NCBI GenBank assembly: GCA_964385305.1
Contig: CAYLOP010000190.1
Location: 1 to 5,255, forward strand
Direction of reading: 5' to 3'
DNA length: 5,255 nucleotides
Source of the DNA: CAYLOP01 sp964385305
Lineage (GTDB): Bacteria > Chloroflexota > Anaerolineae > Anaerolineales > E44-bin32
Shown: piece after piece, positions 1 through 5,253 of the stretch
How the letters are laid out: the number at the start of each line of letters is the position of its first letter
Position numbering within the stretch: the first letter of the stretch is position 1
Made by a program: the position numbers and the translations under genes
Notes under the pieces: model-generated
Told to the model about the DNA's origin: nothing
Database searches by the model: none
The model's input: only the letters and a program-made list of their open reading frames with translations

Positions 1-222
1 AGGAAAAAGGAGATCGTAAAAACAGGGTGTATTCAATTGATGTTTTGGATTATAAGCATCAGGCGAAAATACGATTCTATTCGAGGAGTCCGAAATAGTA
101 ATACCTTTTGATGAATTCACCCTTTTTATTCTTATTGTGCTGTCTGGCAAAACAATAAAAGCAGGCTTGTTAAATAATGGTGGTGAAAGAACCTTTTTGT
201 TTGAAATTATTAGTCCTAAGGG
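1..222 (-). pseudogene. Partial protein-like open frame at left edge, no start codon, possible broken gene
   Basis: On the minus strand one frame stays open for 74 codons, from just after a TAA at 223-225 to the window edge. Its translation begins PLGLIISNKKVLSPPLFNKP and continues with AFIVLPD, then SNRIVFSPDAYNP and FYDLLFP. It looks like a real beta-rich protein rather than random sequence, and this region is AT-rich, so a chance stretch this long would be unlikely. It has no plausible start and overlaps, in another frame, the last 17 codons of the truncated glycosyltransferase fragment. A single inserted base near 220 would join it to a preceding GWLGNN-like frame, which suggests a frameshift or a fusion junction at about 215-240. 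The pattern NPLGLIISN-KVLSPP faintly recalls phosphodiester glycosidase (NAGPA-like) domains, but this is from memory and uncertain. The rest lies outside the window. Confidence 0.35.
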
Positions 223-508
223 TTATTGCCCAGCCATCCGATACTCGATGTAAATGATCTAAAAGTTCTTCTGGATCATCGGGTGGAAGGAAAAATGCCC
301 TATCTTGTTCCCATTCACATTCGGGTGAGAAAAAGGATAAACCAGGGATTAAGGTTTCAAATTCCTCTCCCAGTATGGATCTTCTATATCTTCCTGAGAG
401 CAAATATAGTTCGTGCCCCATTTCTTGTAATACTTTAATACACTTTTCTGTCTCCAAGGCAACGCCATCCACATCACCAATCCTTCCAATGATTATTCCA
501 ATTCTCAT
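170..508 (-). pseudogene. N-terminal fragment of a GT4-type glycosyltransferase, truncated
   Basis: The 112-residue frame starts MRIGIIIGRIGDVDGVALET, followed by a helix and MGHELYLLSGRY. This is the first beta strand, glycine-rich loop and helix of a GT-B fold glycosyltransferase N-terminal domain. Segments such as GLSFFSP, WEQDRAFFLP and DDPEELLDHL continue the resemblance to about residue 90. After that (GWAITLRTNN to the TAA) similarity to a glycosyltransferase ends and the frame stops. Complete members are about 380-430 residues, so the rest of the N-terminal domain and the whole C-terminal nucleotide-sugar domain with its EX7E motif are missing. The start is well supported: AAAGGAG (514-520) lies 5 nt upstream of the ATG. 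A different protein-like frame takes over at about 222. I read this as a gene broken by deletion or fusion, probably non-functional. An alternative is a sequencing frameshift, but the following frame does not resemble a glycosyltransferase either. Confidence 0.7.
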
Positions 509-592
509 GACTACTCCTTTCTTTTGTTTTCCTGGTATTCTAAGTAGTCACTTCTATCTTCGCGAGTTTCATTCACTATCATGGCCTTGAGT

Positions 593-718
593 TTAAAGAA
601 ATCCCTTAAATCTCGGCAAGAGCAGATTGAAGTGATGATGAACTTTGCTTTCTTTATCAACCTTTAAGGCATACTCTTTAATTTTATATTTGGATAGATT
701 ATTGAAAAGCGATGCTGG
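593..718 (-). pseudogene. Short protein-like open frame without a start, possible gene remnant
   Basis: A minus-strand frame of 41 codons runs between stops at 719-721 and 593-595. It reads SKYKIKEYALKV, then DKESKVHHHF and NLLLPRFKGFL before TAA. It contains no ATG and no ribosome binding site. The amino acid pattern (alternating charged and hydrophobic residues, ending in a Pro-Arg-Phe-Lys turn) looks like the C-terminus of a protein. It lies on the same strand as the truncated glycosyltransferase, about 85 nt upstream of that gene's ATG. In AT-rich DNA an open stretch of this length can occur by chance, so confidence is low. I do not recognise the family. Confidence 0.2.
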
Positions 719-789
719 TTATTGAGAATCTCGGGAAGGAATTCCGTCATGTGTATCCAAGGTTATTCTCATTACTTGATATGGGACCT

Positions 790-818
790 AGAAAAAGAAA
801 GCGCCCTCGCGGGCGCTT
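790..818 (-). terminator. Rho-independent terminator for the vapBC-exonuclease operon
   Basis: AAGCGCCC (799-806), loop TCGC, then GGGCGCTT (811-818) form a perfect 8-bp GC-rich stem. Read on the minus strand the stem is followed by TTTCTTTTTC, the uridine tract of an intrinsic terminator. On the plus strand the sequence after the stem is not T-rich, so it is directional. It lies about 210 nt downstream of the exonuclease stop codon, with no other minus-strand gene between. Confidence 0.8.
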
Positions 819-826
819 CGTTCTCA

Positions 827-850
827 GGTAGCAGGGTAATGATTCGCCTG
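827..850 (-). repeat. Heavily decayed tRNA-Met-like 3' end
   Basis: Plus-strand positions 827-846 align without gaps to 2735-2754, the 3' end of the better preserved minus-strand tRNA-Met relic. GGTAGC, GGG and GATTCG match at the same spacing (15 of 20 positions). Read on the minus strand this corresponds to T-loop, acceptor 3' strand and ACC end. The T-stem no longer pairs. It is a relic at best. Support comes from the matching spacing and the neighbouring relic, not from structure. Confidence 0.35.
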
Positions 851-873
851 TCCTAGACGGACAGTCTGGAGAA

Positions 874-917
874 CTAAGGACCTAGAGATTATCAGTTCGA
901 ATCCTGTGTTCAGGAGG
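874..917 (+). repeat. tRNA-like 3' half (anticodon loop to acceptor), no 5' half
   Basis: The segment carries a T-loop TTCGAAT (896-902), preceded by AGAACT and CCTAG at exactly the spacing of tRNA positions 32-53. A 7-nt stretch CTAAGGA (874-880) occupies the anticodon-loop position. GTTCAGG A (908-915) would be the acceptor 3' strand and discriminator base. The T-stem pairs only partly, and no CCTGAAC 5' acceptor strand occurs upstream. It also aligns with the minus-strand relic at 2735-2778 through AGAACT and TCAGTTCGAATC. I read it as a decayed tRNA 3' fragment. The amino acid identity is not determinable. Confidence 0.4.
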
Positions 918-1029
918 TTCGAAGAGCTGCGGCGATCCAATAAGCTTAGCCAGTGACCGGAGTTTCTTCCCGCCCATTCTTAACCCACTCAAGCGATAGT
1001 TAGGAAAGCACGATTGATTATGTATCCTT

Positions 1030-1593
1030 CTACTGATGACCCCGCATCTGCTCAACAGCCTGTAGCATATTACAGAAGAGCGCCCCCTGTTCAATCGAAT
1101 CATCGAGGGCAATGTGCGTATGGGGGATGGGATCAAACCACTCCCTGGGCATGTTTCGCTTACCGATCTTCCGATATTCCCTTCCGAGGATCACCATCGC
1201 AAGCGTCTTCATGTCGAGCGCAGAAAACGAGAATGGACTCTCTCCAGCGAATTTCATCAGATACCAATAGACGAACATGAAGTCATACGCTACGGGATAG
1301 CCCACGAAGACTGGCTTGCCCGGAAGATCTTTTAGCCATGCAACATACTTGGGCATCACCCTCTCGGGTGGCCTGGTATTTTCCCGAGTCGCTTCATATG
1401 CTTCTCGATGCTCGTTCCACCATGCCATGGTATCGGGATGACCGGTAGCACCCGGAAGCGTATCAAGATTGGCATGGAAGGTTCGCAGCAAGGTCTTGTC
1501 GGCCAAGTATGCTGCAGAACCGAAGCTCAGCATCGAGTGAGGACCGGGGATTGGTCCATCGGCTTCCACGTCCGTGCTTACATAGACTTCCAT
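1030..1593 (-). CDS. DEDDh-type 3'-5' exonuclease (RNase T / DnaQ-like fold)
   Basis: This 187-residue protein has the motifs of the DEDDh exonuclease superfamily, which removes 3' nucleotides from RNA or DNA using two metal ions. Motif I is STDVEADG with D8 and E10, motif II is GYPVAYDF with D104, and motif III is HIALDD with H160 and D165 five residues apart, as in RNase T and DnaQ. It is a single domain with no extra module, membrane segment or signal peptide, so it should be cytoplasmic. It recalls small stand-alone 3'-5' exoribonucleases of the Rv2179c type, but the substrate cannot be told from sequence. The ATG at 1593 is chosen over an upstream in-frame ATG at 1647. The latter would overlap the toxin gene and add a tail unlike the family, whereas AAGGAG (1606-1611) and a G-run lie just ahead of 1593. 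It starts 28 nt after the toxin stop, so it is probably the third gene of the vapBC transcript. Confidence 0.85.
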   Translation of the reverse strand: MEVYVSTDVEADGPIPGPHSMLSFGSAAYLADKTLLRTFHANLDTLPGATGHPDTMAWWNEHREAYEATRENTRPPERVMPKYVAWLKDLPGKPVFVGYPVAYDFMFVYWYLMKFAGESPFSFSALDMKTLAMVILGREYRKIGKRNMPREWFDPIPHTHIALDDSIEQGALFCNMLQAVEQMRGHQ

Positions 1594-1621
1594 AATTCCC
1601 CCTATCTCCTTTGCACCATGG

Positions 1622-2053
1622 TTATCCTGATTCCGATCGCTCACCAATCCACTCGATCGGTACTATGTCCTTCACCGCCTCGAACTCCGGGTCACCGGTG
1701 AGTACCACTCCCTCATGCGATTGGGCAGCGGTGATGACGAAGGCGTCTGCGTATGCGATCGGATACTGCGCCTTGTTGTGTGCGGCTGCGAGCACCGTTT
1801 GTCGATTAACCGGGAGGATCTCGATGGGCAGCTGTTCGATGATCGCCAGGACCTCCTGGGCTTTCGCCAAGCCGCGCTCCCGTTCCGTGATGTACGCCAC
1901 CTCGCCCAGATTGATCAGCGACAGCAAGACATGGCTCTTCCCAAGAGATGCATCGTTAAGGATCTCCTTGACGCGCCCCTCCCCAGCCTCGCCTCCCAAA
2001 TAGGCCAATATGGCATAGCTGTCGAGGATAAAGACGCTCGGGCTATCGCCCAC
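1622..2053 (-). CDS. vapC: PIN-domain ribonuclease toxin, VapC-like
   Basis: The 143-residue product is a complete PIN domain, a metal-dependent RNase that in VapBC modules cuts tRNA or rRNA and halts translation until restrained by its antitoxin. The acidic residues expected in the active site are visible: D11 in FILDSYAILAYL, E51 in NLGEVAY, D103 in IAYADAFVIT and D121 in TGDPEFEAV. Length and order match typical VapC proteins. The start is taken as GTG at 2053, because AAGGAA (2061-2066) lies 7 nt upstream and the resulting protein begins just before the first PIN strand. An ATG at 2107 would add 18 unlike residues deep inside the antitoxin gene. The chosen start overlaps the antitoxin end by 11 nt, as is usual for coupled toxin-antitoxin pairs. 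G+C is high here (60% by count in 1801-1860), unlike the sugar operon. The RNA target is unknown. Confidence 0.88.
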   Translation of the reverse strand: MGDSPSVFILDSYAILAYLGGEAGEGRVKEILNDASLGKSHVLLSLINLGEVAYITERERGLAKAQEVLAIIEQLPIEILPVNRQTVLAAAHNKAQYPIAYADAFVITAAQSHEGVVLTGDPEFEAVKDIVPIEWIGERSESG

Positions 2054-2276
2054 GAGCCCGTTCCTTCTTGCGCTCCTCCAAGAGAGCCTGCGTGAGGGAG
2101 GTTTCACCTTTGAGCATCCCTGCAGCGACCTCCAGTGGATCCTCTGAAGTGGGGATCAGGGAGAGCACGCCGCCATAGTCGACGACATGGACCTCATCCC
2201 CGGGTTTCAGGTCATACTTCTTTCGCAGGTCGGCCGGGATCACGACCCAACCTTTCTGAGATATCTTCAAGGTCAT
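2043..2276 (-). CDS. vapB: AbrB/SpoVT-type antitoxin, VapB-like
   Basis: The 77-residue protein begins MTLKISQKGWVVIPADLRKK and continues YDLKPGDEVHVV, the swapped-hairpin AbrB/MazE DNA-binding fold (residues 1 to about 47). The remaining C-terminal part is charged and helical (EVAAGMLKGE to KKERARGR), the region that in VapB proteins wraps around the toxin. It would neutralise the PIN toxin encoded next and, as a complex, repress its own promoter. The start is firm: AGGAGG (2285-2290) is 8 nt ahead of the ATG. Its end overlaps the toxin GTG by 11 nt. An inverted repeat suited to autoregulation lies at 2297-2324. Confidence 0.88.
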   Translation of the reverse strand: MTLKISQKGWVVIPADLRKKYDLKPGDEVHVVDYGGVLSLIPTSEDPLEVAAGMLKGETSLTQALLEERKKERARGR

Positions 2277-2296
2277 CGGATTTCCCTCCTTTAGAC

Positions 2297-2324
2297 GTTA
2301 TACTTCTATGTTGAATAGTATAAC
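2297..2324 (-). promoter_or_regulatory. Putative VapB operator and promoter region
   Basis: A perfect 8-bp inverted repeat, GTTATACT (2297-2304) and AGTATAAC (2317-2324), has a 12-nt spacer and lies immediately upstream of the antitoxin Shine-Dalgarno site. On the minus strand each arm contains a -10-like hexamer (TATACT or TATAAC), so a bound VapB-VapC complex would cover the promoter. No convincing -35 box is seen. Autoregulation is known for the family. Its use of this site is inferred. Confidence 0.6.
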
Positions 2325-2462
2325 ATGGTTCATTCCAAATCACATCTTCTAGGGCTATGGAGAGTTTCATTTCCAACCGAGGAAATGGAAAGCTTTAGGG
2401 TTGAAAAATGGACAAGCCTAACGAACTAAGATTGCAGCAAACAAATTGAAATTCCTCGAAAT

Positions 2463-2517
2463 CAGGGTTAGGCTCATAACCTCGTGGATACAGGTTCGAA
2501 TCCTGAACCACCCACCC
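2463..2517 (+). repeat. tRNA-Met-like 3' half, relic of a tRNA gene or attachment site
   Basis: From the anticodon loop CTCATAA (2473-2479, anticodon CAT) onward, every segment sits at the canonical tRNA spacing: CCTCG, a 5-nt variable region, ACAGG, T-loop TTCGAAT (2495-2501), CCTGA, ACCACCC as acceptor 3' strand (2507-2513) and discriminator A. Four of the five T-stem pairs form. No GGGTGGT acceptor 5' strand or D-arm is found upstream, and the anticodon stem is mismatched. So this is the 3' half of a tRNA-Met-like sequence, not a working gene. The neighbouring sequence GGGTTAG before the loop is shared with the relic at 2735-2785. Confidence 0.6.
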
Positions 2518-2630
2518 TTGACGAAAAAAGAAGCTGCAAACCCCCAAAAAAACCATGGTCTACCTTATAAAATGACCGATTTGGTCTTTCTCGTACGCAT
2601 GAATCGGTCCTTGAAATGCTTGGAGTACTG

Positions 2631-2676
2631 CAGCTCAGGTATTCCTGGACCTCGGGGTCGCAGGTTCGAATCCGAA
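2631..2676 (+). repeat. Second plus-strand tRNA-like fragment with T-loop
   Basis: CAGGTTCGAATCC (2661-2673) repeats exactly the T-arm core of the relic at 2491-2503, and CCTCG (2650-2654) occupies the same relative position as in that relic. A D-arm-like AGCTCAGGT (2632-2640) lies upstream but 12 nt too close, as if the stretch between had been deleted. After TTCGAATCC the T-stem no longer pairs, and no acceptor strand follows. It ends near a terminator hairpin. Amino acid identity cannot be assigned. Confidence 0.45.
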
Positions 2677-2699
2677 AACGGGGGGCTGGGGATTATCGA

Positions 2700-2725
2700 A
2701 AAAGACATCCGGTTGGATGCCTTTT
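2700..2725. terminator. Bidirectional hairpin terminator between convergent tRNA relics
   Basis: AAAAGACATCC, loop GGTT, and GGATGCCTTTT form an 11-bp stem with one A-C mismatch. An A-run on one side and a T-run on the other allow termination in both directions. It lies between a plus-strand tRNA-like fragment and a minus-strand one, the position expected for a terminator once shared by convergent tRNA genes. Confidence 0.6.
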
Positions 2726-2734
2726 CCAGATTCA

Positions 2735-2785
2735 GGTAGCGGGGCTCAGATTCGAACTGAGGACCTTCAGGTTATGAGTTCTAAC
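2735..2785 (-). repeat. tRNA-Met-like 3' half on the minus strand, best preserved relic
   Basis: Read on the minus strand: anticodon loop CTCATAA (2772-2778), CCTGA, AGGTC, then CTCAG TTCGAAT CTGAG, a perfect 5-bp T-stem and loop (2745-2761), CCCCGCT as acceptor 3' strand (2738-2744), discriminator A and CC. All spacings are canonical for tRNA-Met. The 5' strand of the anticodon stem does not pair and no AGCGGGG acceptor 5' strand exists upstream. A D-arm-like GCTCAGCCTG (2810-2819) is present about 19 nt too far away. This is the 3' half of a tRNA-Met gene, either an attachment-site remnant or a disrupted gene. Confidence 0.65.
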
Positions 2786-3121
2786 CCGAAACAGGGAGGC
2801 TTGGATCGTCAGGCTGAGCTTCCTAGGGTAGCCTTGCGATATACGGTTGCTTGAAACTCAGCAAGCCTTATATTGAATTCACTCTATAACCAGAACGTCA
2901 TGGCAACAAGTGCTATCGAGGGGCTAATATTAACGCAACAAACCTCCGTGTTGAACTTTTGAATTTAATCCATATTCCGAAAAATAAGATCTAACCTAAA
3001 ATGATATTTGCGACGAGCAATCTTCTCGGTCGTCAGCGGCCGCATGTTCATTAGTGCCTAAACATTAGCATCAGTTCCTATCGACGAAGCACCTTATTGT
3101 TGAATTCGTGGACAAGCCTCC
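2786..3121. other. Gene-free stretch with no convincing feature
   Basis: No supported reading frame is visible on either strand. A weak stem (3011-3034, CGACGAG against CTCGGTCGTC with a bulge) lies about 90 nt downstream of the phosphatase stop and could act as an mRNA 3' end, but it lacks a T-run. The D-arm-like piece at 2810-2819 belongs with the adjacent tRNA relic. Confidence 0.4.
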
Positions 3122-3895
3122 TTAGAAAAATAAATCTTCTAACCACTGACGAACAGCTTGAGGTGATTCAAGGCGGTATAAAGCTTCCGTTTCCCGAGGC
3201 TCCTTTGCTACTACAATAGGTATCCCATTATTCGATTTGACCACCTCGAAAGCTTTTTCATCCTTATCGTCATCGCCAATATACAAAATTAAAAAATCCT
3301 CCCAGGGGAATCGATTCAACAAGTATTTGATAGTTTGTCCCTTTTCCGCTTCCACCGGTGCGACTTCCAGGAACCTTCTGCCCTCATTGAGACGAAATGT
3401 CCTTGGGTCGATCATTTCGTTGGCCACCGTTTGTGCCGCGTGCATGACCTTTGGGACCTCAGATTCCTCAGCCAGTTTGGCATGAAGTGCCAACGTCCAA
3501 TCCTTATCCTCGAGGATGAAGCCGCTACGGTTATCGATTAATCGCTCCCAGCGAGGTTGGATCTTTTCAAGCGTCGGGCGAATCCTATTGAAGTCCGCTC
3601 TTTGGATGCGATGCCCATCTGCTGCAAGCAGCTCAATTCCATATGCGCCACATAAAATGGCACCTGGAACAGGAAGCAGTGACTCGAGATGACTTTGCCG
3701 TCTGCCGCTGATAACAGCCAGGCGTAGATAGGGTAGTTGGACAATCCTGCGAAGGAACTGAATTAAATCATCATCGGGCTCGATGATGTGAGGTGTTGGT
3801 GCGAAGTCCGTAAGCGTTCCATCATAATCAATGAACAACCACACCCGTTGAGTTTGTGCGATTCGTTCATTAAGTTCATCGAATCCCATTTTCAT
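3122..3895 (-). CDS. otsB: HAD-family trehalose-6-phosphate phosphatase (OtsB-like)
   Basis: The 257-residue protein has the HAD phosphatase motifs in order. DYDGTL gives nucleophile D23 and acid/base D25, VISGR gives S63, VAPVEAEKG supplies the lysine K185, and GDDDKDE (207-213) gives the metal-binding aspartates. CGAYGIE (82-88) matches the GxHGxE segment of trehalose phosphatases with Tyr in place of His, and the length fits that family (about 230-270). The reaction expected is trehalose 6-phosphate to trehalose plus phosphate in the cytoplasm. It starts with ATGA overlapping the glycosyltransferase stop, so translation is probably coupled. A second in-frame ATG two codons later is an alternative start, and neither has a strong Shine-Dalgarno site. 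Related phosphatases acting on glucosyl- or mannosyl-phosphoglycerate share the fold, so the substrate is inferred from motif similarity and from the possible otsA end upstream. Confidence 0.82.
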   Translation of the reverse strand: MKMGFDELNERIAQTQRVWLFIDYDGTLTDFAPTPHIIEPDDDLIQFLRRIVQLPYLRLAVISGRRQSHLESLLPVPGAILCGAYGIELLAADGHRIQRADFNRIRPTLEKIQPRWERLIDNRSGFILEDKDWTLALHAKLAEESEVPKVMHAAQTVANEMIDPRTFRLNEGRRFLEVAPVEAEKGQTIKYLLNRFPWEDFLILYIGDDDKDEKAFEVVKSNNGIPIVVAKEPRETEALYRLESPQAVRQWLEDLFF

Positions 3896-5160
3896 CGATC
3901 AGCTTTCACATACTGCAACAACGGTCTTATCTTACGATGGTAGATCGCCTCCCAGGTATATTGTTGACGTGCCCGACGACGCAGGCGATACATGGGATTC
4001 CCATCCAACCATTCAATGATCTGATCCGCCGTTTCGATTGGATCCTCAGGGTTCTCCACTAGAACTATATCTTCACCACCTATCTCGACCGCCGCAGGGA
4101 CATTTGTAACCATAACTGGTATGCCGAGAAAACCCGCCTCCAATACTGGCATGCCAAACCCCTCCCTATGACTGGGCATGAACATCAAGTCGCTAACACG
4201 AAGAAGTTCACCCACTTGGGTGGGAGTGATGATATATCCTTGGTCTGATTTGGGCCCCGACTCATATACAAAGCGCATCTCCCCTTCAACATTCAATTGA
4301 GACCGTAGCTCTCGTAATTCTCGGAAATAGAACATATTTTGTGCATCATGGGGATCAGGAGGACCTGTCAACACCAACTTTGGTCGGCAACCACACGATT
4401 TCAGCGATGCTACTACCCGTAAAGCAAATTCAATGTTTTTAGCTCTCGTAACACGTACAGGCATTGAAATGATTAAGTCACTATTGAATAGATCCAACCT
4501 AGCAATTAGTTCCTCAATCTCATCTGAAATACCAAATAACACTTTAGGGTTTACGCCGTTATAGATCACCTTGATCTCCTCCAGCGGACAATCGAACAAC
4601 TCAGCCAGCATGGCTTGTCGATTTCTTGATACAACGACATATGTCGTATCTGAGCGCTTGGTTCGTATCATGTCCCAAGGATAACCAGGATGGACCTTGG
4701 ATCGAGAAGAAGGACTGGTCCAGGTGAAGTCATGGCACCATGCGATGCAAGATCTGATGACCTGTTGGTCCAAGAGGCGATAAAGCGCATCAGTTAAAGG
4801 TAAATTAAAGTGTTTCGTAAATAGGTTGTGCAAGATAAGGTAATCCACACTTGCTACAACCGGTTCCAAGCTCATTGTAAGCTTATCCGATAGCGCCCTG
4901 AAATCCTCCGGCACATTCCCCCTCTCTAGCGCTGCGCTGACCTTAGCGACTCTTGGATGCCGTGAGTCCATCTCAGGAATCCGATAGAATTCGCAACCAG
5001 CAGGCAAACTTTGGTTCTCACCACGACCTACAACGATGCAAACTTGATGCCCTGAGTTTCGGAATACTTGTGCATGAGCTTGGATAACTGTTTCTACGCC
5101 CCCCACCACTGGGGGAGCAGAATAGTGAACAATAGCAATAGATGGTGAATTCATGCTCAT
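3892..5160 (-). CDS. GT4-family glycosyltransferase, acceptor unknown
   Basis: The 422-residue protein has the two-domain GT-B layout of family 4 retaining glycosyltransferases. The N-terminal domain opens with IAIVHYSAPPVVGGVET, whose GGVET loop (20-24) binds the acceptor side. HNLF and WCHDF follow, and the linker YNGVNP lies at 200-205. The C-terminal nucleotide-sugar domain starts at about 229 with ISMPVRVTRAKN (R236, K241, the usual phosphate-contacting pair), then LVLTGPPDP. The catalytic-site EX7E motif is EGFGMPVLE (E333 and E341). No signal peptide or membrane segment is seen, so it is cytoplasmic or peripheral. The ATG at 5160 directly abuts the TAA of the gene before it, without a clear Shine-Dalgarno site, and its TGA overlaps the next ATG by 4 nt. 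It sits between a possible otsA end and an otsB-like gene, suggesting a sugar transfer linked to trehalose or a related solute. The donor sugar cannot be read from the sequence. Confidence 0.85.
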   Translation of the reverse strand: MSMNSPSIAIVHYSAPPVVGGVETVIQAHAQVFRNSGHQVCIVVGRGENQSLPAGCEFYRIPEMDSRHPRVAKVSAALERGNVPEDFRALSDKLTMSLEPVVASVDYLILHNLFTKHFNLPLTDALYRLLDQQVIRSCIAWCHDFTWTSPSSRSKVHPGYPWDMIRTKRSDTTYVVVSRNRQAMLAELFDCPLEEIKVIYNGVNPKVLFGISDEIEELIARLDLFNSDLIISMPVRVTRAKNIEFALRVVASLKSCGCRPKLVLTGPPDPHDAQNMFYFRELRELRSQLNVEGEMRFVYESGPKSDQGYIITPTQVGELLRVSDLMFMPSHREGFGMPVLEAGFLGIPVMVTNVPAAVEIGGEDIVLVENPEDPIETADQIIEWLDGNPMYRLRRRARQQYTWEAIYHRKIRPLLQYVKADR

Positions 5161-5253
5161 TTATAGGTTCAATTCAGCGACGCACTCTAATTGTTGACAA
5201 AACCAGGCGTTGATGTCCTCACGTTCGATCAACCACTTCAAGCGTTCGGCACG
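5161..5253 (-). CDS. C-terminal end of an upstream gene, possibly trehalose-6-phosphate synthase
   Basis: Of the three minus-strand frames from the right edge, only this one stays open. It encodes 30 residues: RAERLKWLIEREDINAWFCQ, then QLECVAELNL and TAA. The stop touches the ATG of the glycosyltransferase, which marks it as the preceding gene of the same operon. The pattern of a charged helix, then D-I/V-x-x-W and a final hydrophobic helix resembles the C-terminus of OtsA-type trehalose-6-phosphate synthases, and an otsB-like gene follows two genes on. With only 30 residues this is a suggestion. The end of another glycosyltransferase is possible. Confidence 0.5.
   Translation of the reverse strand, partial: RAERLKWLIEREDINAWFCQQLECVAELNL

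Noticed and set aside
712..828. Short plus-strand frame starting MLVIENLGKEFRHVYP
   Set aside because: It has no Shine-Dalgarno site, is 38 codons long, and reads straight through the GC-rich terminator stem.
882..1136. Minus-strand frame overlapping the exonuclease end
   Set aside because: It overlaps the well-supported exonuclease in another frame, has an Arg/Ser-rich composition, and crosses the tRNA relic.
1611..2095. Long plus-strand frames opposite vapC
   Set aside because: They are antisense to a PIN-domain gene with all catalytic residues and ribosome binding sites. Long antisense frames are expected in G+C-rich coding DNA.
2365..2391. Stem CATTTCC / GGAAATG as a terminator or regulatory hairpin
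   Set aside because: It has a short AT-rich stem, no T-run, and does not follow a gene on the matching strand.
2446..2739. Plus-strand open frame of 97 codons
   Set aside because: It runs through two tRNA-like fragments and a terminator hairpin. Peptides such as WIQVRILNHPP are typical of false frames read across tRNA T-arms, and no ribosome binding site precedes it.
2463..2785. Complete functional tRNA-Met genes
   Set aside because: No 5' acceptor strand or correctly placed D-arm pairs with the clear 3' halves, so only relics are called.
2409..3119. 11-bp direct repeat TGGACAAGCCT at 2409-2419 and 3109-3119, as possible element ends
   Set aside because: A few repeats of this length are expected by chance in 5 kb, and nothing else marks the ends.
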